This document shows, piece after piece, positions 12,551 to 23,352 of a stretch of 64,000 bases of DNA; position 1 is the first letter of the stretch; the number at the start of each line of letters is the position of its first letter. The DNA is from Euptelea pleiosperma (taxonomy: Eukaryota; Streptophyta; Magnoliopsida; Ranunculales; Eupteleaceae): positions 45,998,450 to 46,062,449 of the forward strand of contig CM068545.1 in NCBI GenBank assembly GCA_035048495.1, read 5' to 3'. Below the pieces are notes generated by a model. It saw only the letters and a list, made by a program, of their open reading frames with translations. It was not told where the DNA came from and searched no databases. The translations under genes and the position numbers were made by a program.

Positions 12551-13842
12551 AGTCGTCCGTTATAAGTGTAAAAGAAACCATGGCCAAACCCATCATGGTG
12601 GCCCAAAATAAAGATCCACCCAATAAGAATAAAATAAATATTGTTGAAATTAATTTATAATGAGTATCAACCATTATCTAATGAAAGAGAAACAAAATCT
12701 TGAAGAAAAATAAGTATAGGATGGATCAAGCGCACTTACCTTAAGATTTCTTGAACTTTAATGAAATTAAAAGTTTCTTCAAATTTGAAAGTCGTCGGAT
12801 CGTCCTCTCCTCGGAGTATGTTCTTCAAATCGGAGTCCCCGCCAATTCTCCCTTCTTGCTCGAGTGCGATCGGTGCCCGGATGAAGGTTTAATGGAGCTT
12901 GCTCTATTCTTTAATGGAGTTTGGTTTTAAAAACTTCTAAAGCTTTAGGGTTTTTAATAGGGAAGGATTAGGGTTTCTATTTTGTTGAAATTCGTAACTA
13001 GCAAAGGGATGACTTTTTCAACCCTCAAAAACTTATATTTTACACTATTAATGGGTTAAGAATGGGCCCAAGGCCCATATACATCAACAGGCTTCATTTA
13101 AGAATATTATTAAGTCCAAAAATGTATCTAGATTGGCCATACAGGCCCACCCAACAATCATAACACAAATAATTATAAATTAATTAAATCAAACTATATT
13201 ATATAATTTAAAAGTCCATACAATAAGGTATTGACACATGTCACACACACAAATCACATAAAAGTAGTCTAAATACATAAAAATCATAAAAAACGTTCAA
13301 AGCACCGGAAAAGTGTTAAGTGACATCGAAATGACCCGAAAGTGATTCGTGGGTCCTACACTCCTATTAAATAAATAAAATATAATTAAATATTATTTAA
13401 AAAATATAAGAATGGTAGGAAAGTTCAAAAATTACGAAAATACTATTTTTGTCAAAATCTCCCGAAATCTCCGCTAGGGTTTTCATGTCTCAAGAAAGGT
13501 TCTAAATTTCACAGGTAAGTTGGTAAAGATAAAATAGGAATATTTTTTGTGTCTCGGGCTCACAAAACAATTTTTTTATAAAAGTTCTAGAATGTTAGCT
13601 GAAGAAAGAAAAAGTCCCCTGCAAGTTATAGTTCATTATTCTTAGCAGGAATTTTGTCCTAAAAAACGAATTTCAAAAATAGCAGGTTTTTCAAAGTTGT
13701 CAGAATGAAATCAAATTAAATACACATACTCATACATGATATTAAACAATAAAAATAATAATAAGAGTTTGAAAAAGTTTCAGGTTTTCATTATTAGGTG
13801 AATTTACCATAATACCTTAGAACGAAAGTTCAGGGTATTACA
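12551..13842. other. LTR non-repetitive segment, outer part
   Basis: LTR sequence after the subrepeats, ending at the terminus GGTATTACA. It contains GGCCCAAGGCCCATAT near 13070 and a conserved end-proximal stretch. I see no coding capacity. In element orientation this is the 5' (U3) side and would hold the promoter; I could not single out a TATA box in such AT-rich sequence. This part is missing from the truncated LTRs that end at 26108 and 36455. Confidence 0.7.
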
Positions 13843-13847
13843 AAATG
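13843..13847. repeat. Right target-site duplication AAATG (solo LTR)
   Basis: It follows the LTR end GGGTATTACA and is followed by AAACTAGTTATAAGC, the uninterrupted satellite sequence. With the left copy it defines the original insertion exactly. Confidence 0.95.
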
Positions 13848-14344
13848 AAACTAGTTATAAGCTTGGGAATGTAACGCACAAACTGAGTCCAATTAGGGTC
13901 ATTGACGCACGAATGCGGTAAACCTGTTCCGACAGTCCCGAATCTTGTTCCAACACTTCAAATGTGTTGAAACAATTGTAATAGAAGATATTGAGTCAAA
14001 TTACGAAGTCCGATTGCGAAAAAGTAAGTAATTATAGGCTTAGGAATGTAACAAACAAATTGAGTCCAATTAAAGACGTTGACGAACGGATGGAGCAAAC
14101 TTCTTCCGACTGTCCTAAATCTTGTTCCAACACTTCAAATGTGTTGAAATAATAGTAATGGAAGAGTTTGAGTCAAATTACGGGGTCCAGTTGCGAAAAA
14201 GTCACTAGTTATAGGCTTCGGAATTGAACACACAAACTGAGTCCAATTAGCGACATTGACGCACGGATGGAGCAAAATTGTTTCGACTGTCCCGAATCTT
14301 TTTCAAACACTGCAAATGTGTTGAAACATTAGTAATAGAAGAGT

Positions 14345-16757
14345 TTGAGTCAAATTACGAGGTCCGGTTGCACAAAAGTCACTAGTTATAGGCTTCGGAA
14401 TGTAACAAACAAACTGAGTCCAATTAGAGACATTGACGCACGGATGGAGCAAACTTGTTTCGACTGTCCCGAATCTTGTTCCAAGACTTTAAATGTGTTG
14501 AAACAATTGCAATGGAACAAATTGAGTCAAATTACGAGATCCGGTTGCGAAAAAGTCACTTGTTATAAGCTTAGGAGTGTAACGCACAAACTGAGTCCAA
14601 TTATAGTCATTGACGCACGAACGGAGCAAACTTGTTCCGACTGTCCCGAATCTTGTTCCAAGTCTTCAAATGTGTTAAAACAATTGTAATAGAAGATATT
14701 GAGTCAAATTACGAGGTCCGATTGTGAAAAAGTCACTAGTTATAAGCTAAGGAATGTAACGCACAAACTGAGTCCAATTAGAGTCATTGACGCACGAATG
14801 GGGCAAACTTGTTCCGACAGTCCCGAATCTTGTTCAACACTTCAAATGTGTTAAAACAATTGTAATACAAGATATTGAGCCAAAATACGAAGTCCGGATA
14901 CGAAAAAGTCAGTAATTATAGGCTTAGGAATGTAAGACCCAAACTAAGTCCAATTAGAGACATTGACGAACGAATGGAGCAAACTTGTTCCGACTGTCCC
15001 GAATCTTTTTTCAACAGTTCAAATGTGTTAAAACAATTGTAATGGAAGATATTGAGTCAAATTACGAGGTCCGGTTGTGCAAAAGTCACTAGTTATAAGC
15101 TTGGGAATGTAACGCACAAACTGAGTCCAATTGGAGTCATTTACGCACGAATGGGGTAAACTTGTTCCGACAGTCCCGAATCTTGTTCCAACACTTCAAA
15201 TGTCTTAAAACAATTGTAATACAAGATATTGAGTCAAATTACGGATTCCGATTGCGAAAAAGTAAGTAATTATAGGCTTAGGAATGTAACACACAAATTG
15301 AGTCCAATTAGAGACATTGACGAACGGATGGAGAAAACTTCTTTCGACTGTCCCAAATCTTGTTCATACACTTCAAATGTGTTGAACCAATAGTAATGGA
15401 AGAGTTTGAGTCAAATTACAGGGTCCGATTGCGAAAAAGTCACTAGTTATAGGCTTCGGAATGTAACACACAAACTGAGTCCAAATAGAGACATTGACGC
15501 ACGGATGGAGCAAAATTGTTGCGACTGTCCCGAATCTTTTTCAAACACTTCAAATGTGTTGAAACAATAGTAATGGAAGAGTTTGAGTCAAATTACGATA
15601 TCCGGTTGCACAAAAGTCACTAGTTATAGGCTTCGGAATGTAACAACCAAACTGAGTCCAATTAGAGTCATTGAGGCACGGATGGAACAAACTTGTTTCA
15701 ACTATCCCGATTCTTGTTCCAACACTTCAAATGTGTTAAAACAATTATAATAGAAGATATTGAGTCAAATTACGAAGTCCGGTTGTGAAAAAGTCAATAA
15801 CAAACTTGTTCCGATTGTCCCGAATCTTGTTCCAACACTTCAAATGTTTTGAAACAATTACAATGGAAGAGATTGAGTCAAATTACGAGGTCCGGTTGTG
15901 CAAAACTCACTAGTTATAAGCTTTGGAATGTGACGCACAAACTGAGTCCAATTAGAGTCATTGATGCACGAATGGGACAAACTTGTTCCTATAGTTCCGA
16001 ATCTTTTTCTAACACTTCAAATGTGTTAAAACAATTCTAATAGAAGATATTGAGTGAAATTACGAAGTCTGGTTGCGAAAAAGTCAGTAATTATAGGCTT
16101 AGGAATGTAACACCCAATCTGAGTCCAATTAGAGACATTGACGAACGAATGGAGCAAACTTGTTCCGACTGTCCCGAATCTTTTTTCAACAGTTCAAATG
16201 TGTTGAAACAATTGTAATGGAAGATACTAAGTCAAATTACGAGATCCGGTTGTGCAAATGAAACTAGTTATAAGCTTGGGAATGTAACGCACAAACTGAG
16301 TCCAATTAGGGTCATTGACGCACGAATGCGGTAAACCTGTTCCGACAGTCCCGAATCTTGTTCCAACACTTCAAATGTGTTGAAACAATTGTAAAAGAAG
16401 ATATTGAGTCAAATTACGAAGTCCGATTGCGAAATAGTAAGTAATTATAGGCTTAGGAATGTAACAAACAAATTGAGTGCAATTAAAGACGTTGACGAAC
16501 GGAAGGAGCAAACTTCTTCCGACTGTCCTAAATCTTGTTCCAACACTTCAAATGTGTTGAAATAATAGTAATGAAAGAGTTTGACTCAAATTACGGGGTC
16601 CGGTTGCGAAAAAGTCACTAGTTATAGGCTTCGGAATTGAACACACAAACTGAGTCCAATTAGCGACATTGACGCACGGATGGAGCAAAATTGTTTCGAC
16701 TATCCCGAATCTTTTTCAAACGCTGCAAATGTGTTGAAACATTAGTAATAGAAGAGT
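14345..16757. repeat. Canonical HOR unit, 2,413 bp
   Basis: Standard monomer order with the truncated monomer near 15794. From about 16290 onward it shares private variants with 26640 onward (GTAAAAGAAGATATTG, GCGAAATAGTAAG, GAACGGAAGGAGC, GAGTTTGACTCAA). This marks the left part of the 10.35-kb tandem duplication. Confidence 0.9.
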
Positions 16758-18664
16758 TTGAGTCAAATTACGAGGTCCGGTTGCACAAAAGTCACTAGTT
16801 ATAGGATTCGGAATGTAACAAACTGAGTCCAATTAAAGACATTGACGCACGGATGGAGCAAACTTGTTTCGACTGTCCCGAATCTTGTTCCAAGACTTTA
16901 AATGTGTTGAAACAATTGCAATGGAACAGATTGAGTCAAATTACGAGATCCGGTTGCGAAAAAGTCACTTGTTATAAGCTTAGGAGTGTGACGCACAAAC
17001 TGAGTCCAATTATAGTCATTGACGCACGAACCGAGCAAACTTGTTCCGACTGTCCCGAATCTTGTTCCAAGTCTTCAAATGTGTTAAAACAATTGTAATA
17101 GAAGATAATGAGTCAAATTACGAGGTCCGGTTGTGAAAAAGTCACTAGTTATAAGCTAAGGAATGTAACGCACAAACTGTGTCCAATTAGAGTCATTGAC
17201 GCACGAATGGGGCAAACTTGTTCCGACAGTCCCGAATCTTGTTCAACACTTCAAATGTGTTAAAACAATTGTAATACAAGATATTGAGCCAAAATACGAA
17301 GTCCGGATACGAAAAAGTCAGTAATTATAGGCTTAGGAATGTAACACCCAAACTGAGTCCAATTAGAGACATTGACGAACGAATGGAGCAAACTTGTTCC
17401 GACTGTCCCGAATCTTTTTTCAACAGTTCAAATGTGTTAAAACAATTGTAATGGAAGATATTGAGTCAAATTACGAGGTCCGGTTGTGCAAAAGTCACTA
17501 GTTATAAGCTTGGGAATGTAACGCACAAACTGAGTCCAATTGGAGTCATTTACGCACGAATGGGGTAAACTTGTTCCGACAGTCCCGAATCTTGTTCCAA
17601 CACATCAAATGCGTTAAAACAATTGTAATAGAAGATATTGAGTCAAATTACGGATTCCGATTGCGAAAAAGTAAGTAATTATAGGCTTAGGAATGTAACA
17701 CACAAATTGAGTCCAATTAGAGACATTGACGAACGGATGGAGCAAACTTCTTTCGACTGTCCCAAATCTTGTTCATACACTTCAAATGTGTTGAACCAAT
17801 AGTAATGGAAGAATTTGAGTCAAATTACAGGGTCCGGTTGCGAAAAAGTCACTAGTTATAGGCTTCGGAATGTAACACACAAACTGAGTCCAAATAGAGA
17901 CATTGACGCACGGATGGAGCAAAATTGTTGCGACTGTCCCGAATCTTTTTCAAACACTTCAAATGTGTTGAAACAATAGTAATGGAAGAGTTTGAGTCAA
18001 ATTACGATGTCCGGTTGCACAAAAGTCACTAGTTATAGGCTTCGGAATGTAACAACCAAACTGAGTCCAATAAGAGTCATTGACGCACGGATGGAACAAA
18101 CTTGTTTCAACTATCCCGATTCTTGTTCCAACACTTCAAATGTGTTAAAACAATTATAATAGAAGATATTGAGTCAAATTACGAAGTCCGGTTGTGAAAA
18201 AGTAAATAACAAACTTGTTCCGATTGTCCCGAATCTTGTTCCAACACTTCAAATGTGTTGAAACAATTACAATGGAAGAGATTGAGTCAAATTACGAGGT
18301 CCGGTTGTGCAAAACTCACTAGTTATAAGCTTTGGAATGTGACGCACAAACTGAGTCCAATTAGAGTCATTGATGCACGAATGGGACAAACTTGTTCCTA
18401 TAGTCCCAAATCTTTTTCTAACACTTCAAATGTGTTAAAACAATTCTAATAGAAGATATTGAGTTAAATTACGAAGTCTGGTTGCGAAAAAGTCAGTAAT
18501 TATAGGCTTAGGAATGTAACACCCAATCTGAGTCCAATTAGAGACATTGACGAACGAATGGAGCAAACGTGTTCCGACTGTCCCGAATCTTTTTTCAACA
18601 GTTCAAATGTGTTGAAACAATTGTAATGGAAGATACTAAGTCAAATTACGAGATCCGGTTGTGC

Positions 18665-18669
18665 AAATG
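18665..18669. repeat. Left target-site copy AAATG, element 2
   Basis: Same pentamer at the same monomer position as at 9994. The matching right copy is absent because that side of the element is deleted. Confidence 0.9.
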
Positions 18670-21600
18670 TGTCACGCCCCGAATCCGGATACCCTGATAC
18701 GACCCGAAAATCCGTGGATCGAGCCGTACCCGAACCCAGAGGTGATCCATTAATGTCCCCTAGTGGTCCAATTAGGTCAATTAGACTACTAAGGTTCATT
18801 CGAAAACCCACTAAGAAAAAAAAGAAGAGTAGATGTAGGAAACAAATAATTTATAATTCAAATAATTCAATCAATCAACTAAATGTGAAGAGATAGAAGT
18901 GAGAACATACTCTCAATCAAAGGCTTACATGCCCGTGAAAATAAATAAATAATGTTATAAAATAATCAAATACAACTTTCTAAAGTGTGGGATCGACTCC
19001 CAAATCCTCGCCGATCTCCTCGAATGCACCGGAGTCTTTCGTCTCAAAATCATCTCACGTACCCGGCTCCTCAAAATCTGAAAATGATATCGGTGTAGCA
19101 CCGTGAGCCGAGGCCCAATAATACAACAGTGTGCATGGTATGATATCATACTATACAAGTTTTTTTAATCAAGGTATGCATCTCAATCGTATAATAAAGA
19201 TGGCATGAATATGAGGATGAATGCAGATGAGTAAGGGATGCCAATGCAACCAGTACCCATAACCACATAGGGTCTCCATCTCCTTCCCGCACTGGGAGCG
19301 GTCTCATCGACCCATCTGCAGGATATAATAACGTTTGGGGCCTTTCACCCTAGGGTACCGAACCCTGATTAATTGATAAACCAATATAAACGTATATAAT
19401 ATACTTCAACCCCGTTTCTTTATGCACCCCTTATATGAAATGACGTGATGATCATGGTATGACAACAAGATGTACTAGGGTTACATGACATAAGCACACA
19501 TGTATTTAACATTTAAATAAAAATATAAAATGAACCAATGATCATTAAGAGTAATAATATGGGAACGAATTAGGGTTAACCATGAATAACATGTAACAAT
19601 CACCGAAGGTCACGATCAACACGGATGAATAATATAAGCGGAAATCACAAAATAATCCTACACACCATGGCCGAACCCTATGAGGGATCCATGACACAAG
19701 GTCGAACCCTAAAGAGGGATCCAAGACACTTGGCCGAACCCTATGAGGGATCCAAGACACATGGGTGGGATCCCCATGCATACAAGTATAGGTCGAACCA
19801 TCTAGGTATAATAGTCAATAAGACATGACCAAATATCACAATCAACATCGATGAATAATATAAGTGAAAATCGCAAGAGAATCCAACACGCCATGGCCGT
19901 ACTCTATGAGGGATCCATGACACAAGGTCGAACCCTAAAGAGGGATCCAAGACACTTGGCCGAACCCTATGAGAGATCCAAGACACATGGGTGGGATCCC
20001 CATGCATACAGGTATAGGTCAAATCATCTAGGGTTTAGTCAAACAACAAGGTTAAAACCTTAATAGTTAATAATCATGACCGAACCACTAACAATTAATA
20101 GGTTTTTTTTTTTTTTTTTAAAAAATATACTGCATTATAAAAATTATAACTAAATAAATATGAATTAGAAAAATATAAACTCAATGGATTTAAAAACTAG
20201 ATTCACAGAGGTTTTAGTAAAAATAAATAGAAAAATATTCAGATTTAAAATATAGGTCAAAACTCTTAATTAATTGGGCCGGACAGAATCTGGGATACGG
20301 AAAAGTCCCGCACATTTAAAAACTCATAACTTAATCAATACATATCAAAAAAATACAAACTCAAGGGTTATAGAAACTAAATTGATGGAGGTATCTATGA
20401 AAAATAATTAAAAAAATATTTAAGTTAAAAATATAGATTGAAATCTCAAGTGAAGTGGACCATGTAAAATCTGAAATTCTGGGTTTTACAGAAAAGTCCA
20501 GCACGCTTGAAAAATCATAACTTAATCAATACAGATCAAAAAAATATAAAATCAAAGATTATAGAAACTAGATTGATAGATGTATCTGTGAAAAATAATT
20601 ATAAAAATATTTAGATTAAAAATATGGATCGAAATCTCAGGTAAATTGGACCGTGTAAAATCTGGAATTCTGAATTTTATAGAAAAGTCCAGCACGTTTG
20701 AAAAATCATAACTTAATCAATACAAATCAAAAAAATATAAACTCAAAGGTTCTAGAAACTAGATTGATAGAGGTATCTGTGAAAAATAATTATAAAAATA
20801 TTTAGATTAAAAATATAGATCGAAATCTCAGGTAAAGTGGACCGTGTAAAATCTGGAATTCTGAGTTTTACAGAAAAGTCCAGTACGTTTGAAAAATCAT
20901 AACTTAATCAATACAAATTAGAAAAATATAAACTCAAAGGTTCTAAAACTAGATTGATAGAGATATCAATGAAAAATAATTAGAAAAATATTTAGGTTAA
21001 AAATATAGATCGAAATCCCAAGTGAATCGGACCGTGTAAAATCTAAAATTCTGGGTTTTTTTGGTAAAGTCATACAACTTAGAAAAATCATAACTTAATC
21101 AATAAAAATCAAAAAAATATAAACTAAACGGTTTTGAAAAATAGATTCACAGAGGTATTTGGGAAAAATAATTATAAAAATATTTAAATTATAAAAATAT
21201 AAATAAAATGATAAAGAACATAGTCGTCCGTTATAAGTGTAAAAGAAACCATGGCCAAACCCATCATGGTGGCCCAAAATAAAGATCCACCCAATAAGAA
21301 TAAAATAAATATTGTTGAAATTAATTTATAATGAGTATCAACCATTATCTAATGAAAGAGAAACAAAATCTTGAAGAAAAACAAGTATAGGATGGATCAA
21401 GCGCACTTACCTTAAGATTTCTTGAACTTTAATGAAATTAAAAGTTTCTTCAAATTTGAAAGTCGTCGGATCGTCCTCTCCTCGGAGTATGTTCTTTAAA
21501 TCGGAGTCCCCGCCAATTCTCTCTTCTTGCTCGAGTGCGATCGGTACCCGGATGAAGGTTTAATGGAGCTTGCTCTATTCTTTAATGGAGTTTGGTTTTA

Positions 21601-22524
21601 AAAACTTCTAAAGCTTTAGGGTTTTTAATAAATAGGTTTAGGGAAGGATTAGGGTTTCTATTTTGTTGAAATTCGTAACTAGCAAAGGGATGACTTTTTC
21701 AACCCTCAAAAACTTATATTTTACACTATTAATGGGTTAAGAATGGGCCCAAGGCCCATATACATCAACAGGCTTCATTTAAGAATATTATTAAGTCCAA
21801 AAATGTATCTAGATTGGCCATACAGGCCCACCCAACAATCATAACACAAATAATTATAAATTAATTAAATCAAACTATATTATATAATTTAAAAGTCCAT
21901 ACAATAAGGTATTGACACATGTCACACACACAAATCACATAAAAGTAGTCTAAATAAATAAAAATCATAAAAAACGTTCAAAGCACCGGAAAAGTGTCAA
22001 GTGACATCGAAATGACCCGAAAGTGATTCGTGGGTCCTACACTCCTATTAAATAAATAAAATATAATTAAATATTATTTAAAAAATATAAGAATGGTAGG
22101 AAAGTTCAAAAATTACGAAAATACTATTTTTGTCAAAATCTCCCGAAATCTCCCGCTAGGGTTTTCATGTCTCAAGAAAGGTTCTAAATTTCACAGGTAA
22201 GTTGGTAAAGATAAAATAGGAATATTTTTTGTGTCTCGGGCTCACAAAACAATTTTTTTATAAAAGTTCTAGAATGTTAGCTGAGGAAAGAAAAAGTCCC
22301 CTGCAAGTTATAGTTCATTATTCTTAGCAGGAATTTTGTCCTAAAAAATGAATTTCAAAAATAGCAGGTTTTTCAAAATTGTCAGAATGAAATCAAATTA
22401 AATACACATACTCATACATGATATTAAACAATAAAAATAATAATAAGAGTTTGAAAAAGTTTCAGGTTTTCATTATTAGGTGAATTTACCATAATACCTT
22501 AGAACGAAAGTTCAGGGTATTACA
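18670..22524 (-). repeat. Complete 3' LTR, 3,855 bp, element 2
   Basis: It runs from TGTCACGCCCCG to GGGTATTACA on the plus strand. It is 11 bp longer than the solo LTR because it retains AATAAATAGGTTTAGGG near 21629. Diagnostic bases against its partner LTR include GATCGAGCC (partner GATCGACCC), GATGTAGG (partner GATATAGG) and CACGTACCCGG (partner CACGTAGCCGG). Confidence 0.93.
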
Positions 22525-22529
22525 ATCTA

Positions 22530-22541
22530 CCCCCCTTAAAG
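22530..22541 (-). promoter_or_regulatory. Polypurine tract, element 2
   Basis: On the minus strand it reads CTTTAAGGGGGG, followed by TAGAT and the LTR start TGTAATACC. This is the plus-strand primer site and fixes the element's orientation. The equivalent in the duplicate is 32878-32889. Confidence 0.88.
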
Positions 22542-22565
22542 AAAATTTCGTCCCCGAAATTCGAA
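22536..22565 (-). pseudogene. Possible remnant of the pol C-terminal end
   Basis: The minus strand reads FEFRGRNFL followed by a stop (TAA inside the polypurine tract). From memory, sequence around the 3' end of plant Tekay/Del-type Gypsy chromoviruses contains a similar FEFRGRN-like stretch just before the PPT. If right, this is the only trace of the ancestral polyprotein region. Ten codons alone cannot prove it. The same stub is at 32884-32913. Confidence 0.4.
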
Positions 22566-22599
22566 CCCCTCAACGAAATTCTCAACATAGTCTGTCACA

Positions 22600-22905
22600 T
22601 CTGATTAGTCAACTAATCATTTTAGGCAAACCTAGTTAGATTGGTTGACAAACTTTATAGCTACACACAGTTAGATTGGCCAACTTAATCAATATAGTAA
22701 ACCTAGCCAAACTGGCTATCTACACCAATCTAGTCCAATCCAGGCAAGTTTGTCATCTACGTCTAGTCAACTTAACTATGCTGGTCAAACTAGTCAATAT
22801 AGTCAACCTTAGTTAAACTGGTAAACTTGATCAATCTAATCGACCTAAATCAGCTGGTAAAACTAATCAATTTATCTTCCAGTCAAACTGGTAATGCTAG
22901 TCAAC
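22600..22905. repeat. Degenerate short-repeat zone in the element interior
   Basis: Irregular reiterations of motifs such as TAGTCAAC, CTGGTCAAACT, AGTCAATATAGTCAACC and CCAAACTGGC every roughly 15-30 bp. They look like a decayed minisatellite. The same zone lies at 32948-33253 in the duplicate. Confidence 0.65.
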
Positions 22906-23337
22906 TGGCCTACTACTCGAAATCGTCAGACTGTCCAATTAAGATCATCTGAGGGTATCATTCTGTCAACACACCATTCTGTCACGATCTCCTTAATAAG
23001 GTATGACAGTGTTAGGTTTTGCGACATTGTCAAACATAACATAAAATCAAGTATTATAATAATATACATACAAACAATAGTACACAATCACTATTTATAA
23101 GTATTACAAATAATCAGAGTGCTCTAGATTACAGTGTTTCCAAGTGTCTCTAATGTGTATACTAAAATATTACAGTCTCCATAATAAGAATGGACACATT
23201 AACCAGATCCCCTAATGGTCTCAATCCCATGGGTCCTTAGGGTACTCTACTGACTGTGCTCTAATATCATTCTATCAAACACAACTCAATTATGCATAGA
23301 CCCATTACACACAAATCCCTAGGTGTCTGAAGCCTAA

Positions 23338-23349
23338 GCTCTGATACCA
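23338..23349 (-). promoter_or_regulatory. Primer-binding site for tRNA-iMet, element 2
   Basis: The minus strand reads TGGTATCAGAGC directly after the LTR end TGACA and the spacer GAG. This complements the 3' end of plant initiator methionine tRNA, the commonest primer for plant LTR retrotransposons. It shows the right-hand LTR is the 5' LTR. Confidence 0.93.
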
Positions 23350-23352
23350 CTC

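Larger units (their letters stand above)
9999..13842 (-). mobile_element. Solo LTR, 3,844 bp, non-autonomous Gypsy-like element
   Basis: On the plus strand it runs from TGTCACGCCCCG to GGGTATTACA, with TG...CA ends and the AAATG duplication on both sides. Orientation is minus, judged from the PBS and PPT positions in the two fuller copies: the LTR reads 5' TGTAATACCCTGAAC ... CGGGGCGTGACA 3'. No interior is present, so this is an LTR-LTR recombination product. Compared with the left LTR at 18670 it lacks 11 bp near 12960 (AATAGGGAAGG against AATAAATAGGTTTAGGGAAGG). Inside are a 226-bp tandem duplication, an A/T tract and a series of about 191-bp AT-rich repeats. The open frames it contains on both strands are not genes. 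Confidence 0.93.
8084..14344. repeat. HOR unit interrupted by the solo LTR
   Basis: Satellite 8084-9998 plus 13843-14344, minus one copy of the 5-bp target duplication, sums to 2,412 bp. This is one HOR unit into which the LTR element inserted. The left part carries variants shared with the left flanks of the two other LTR copies: TAGTCCCAAATC, GAGTTAAATTACG and GAGCAAACGTGTT. Confidence 0.92.
13843..18669. repeat. 177-bp satellite array, block B
   Basis: The block starts with the right half of the interrupted HOR unit, followed by a complete unit and the first 1,912 bp of another, which is cut by the next LTR element. A 4-bp deletion at about 16819 (AACAAACTGAG for AACAAACAAACTGAG) distinguishes this stretch from its duplicate at 27160. 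Confidence 0.96.
22525..23352 (-). other. Internal region of element 2, 828 bp, no genes
   Basis: It is bounded by the polypurine tract on the left and the tRNA primer site on the right. In element orientation it runs from the primer site, through AT-rich unique sequence (about 22905-23335), through a zone of degenerate short repeats (about 22600-22905), to the PPT. The longest open frames are about 70 codons and resemble nothing I know. A packaging signal would be expected near the primer site but cannot be identified by eye. Confidence 0.88.

Noticed and set aside
9999..13842. DNA transposon such as a large MITE or Mutator-like element
   Set aside because: The ends are TG...CA with a 5-bp duplication and no terminal inverted repeat of useful length. 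The same sequence flanks a PBS and a PPT as paired LTRs in the other copies.
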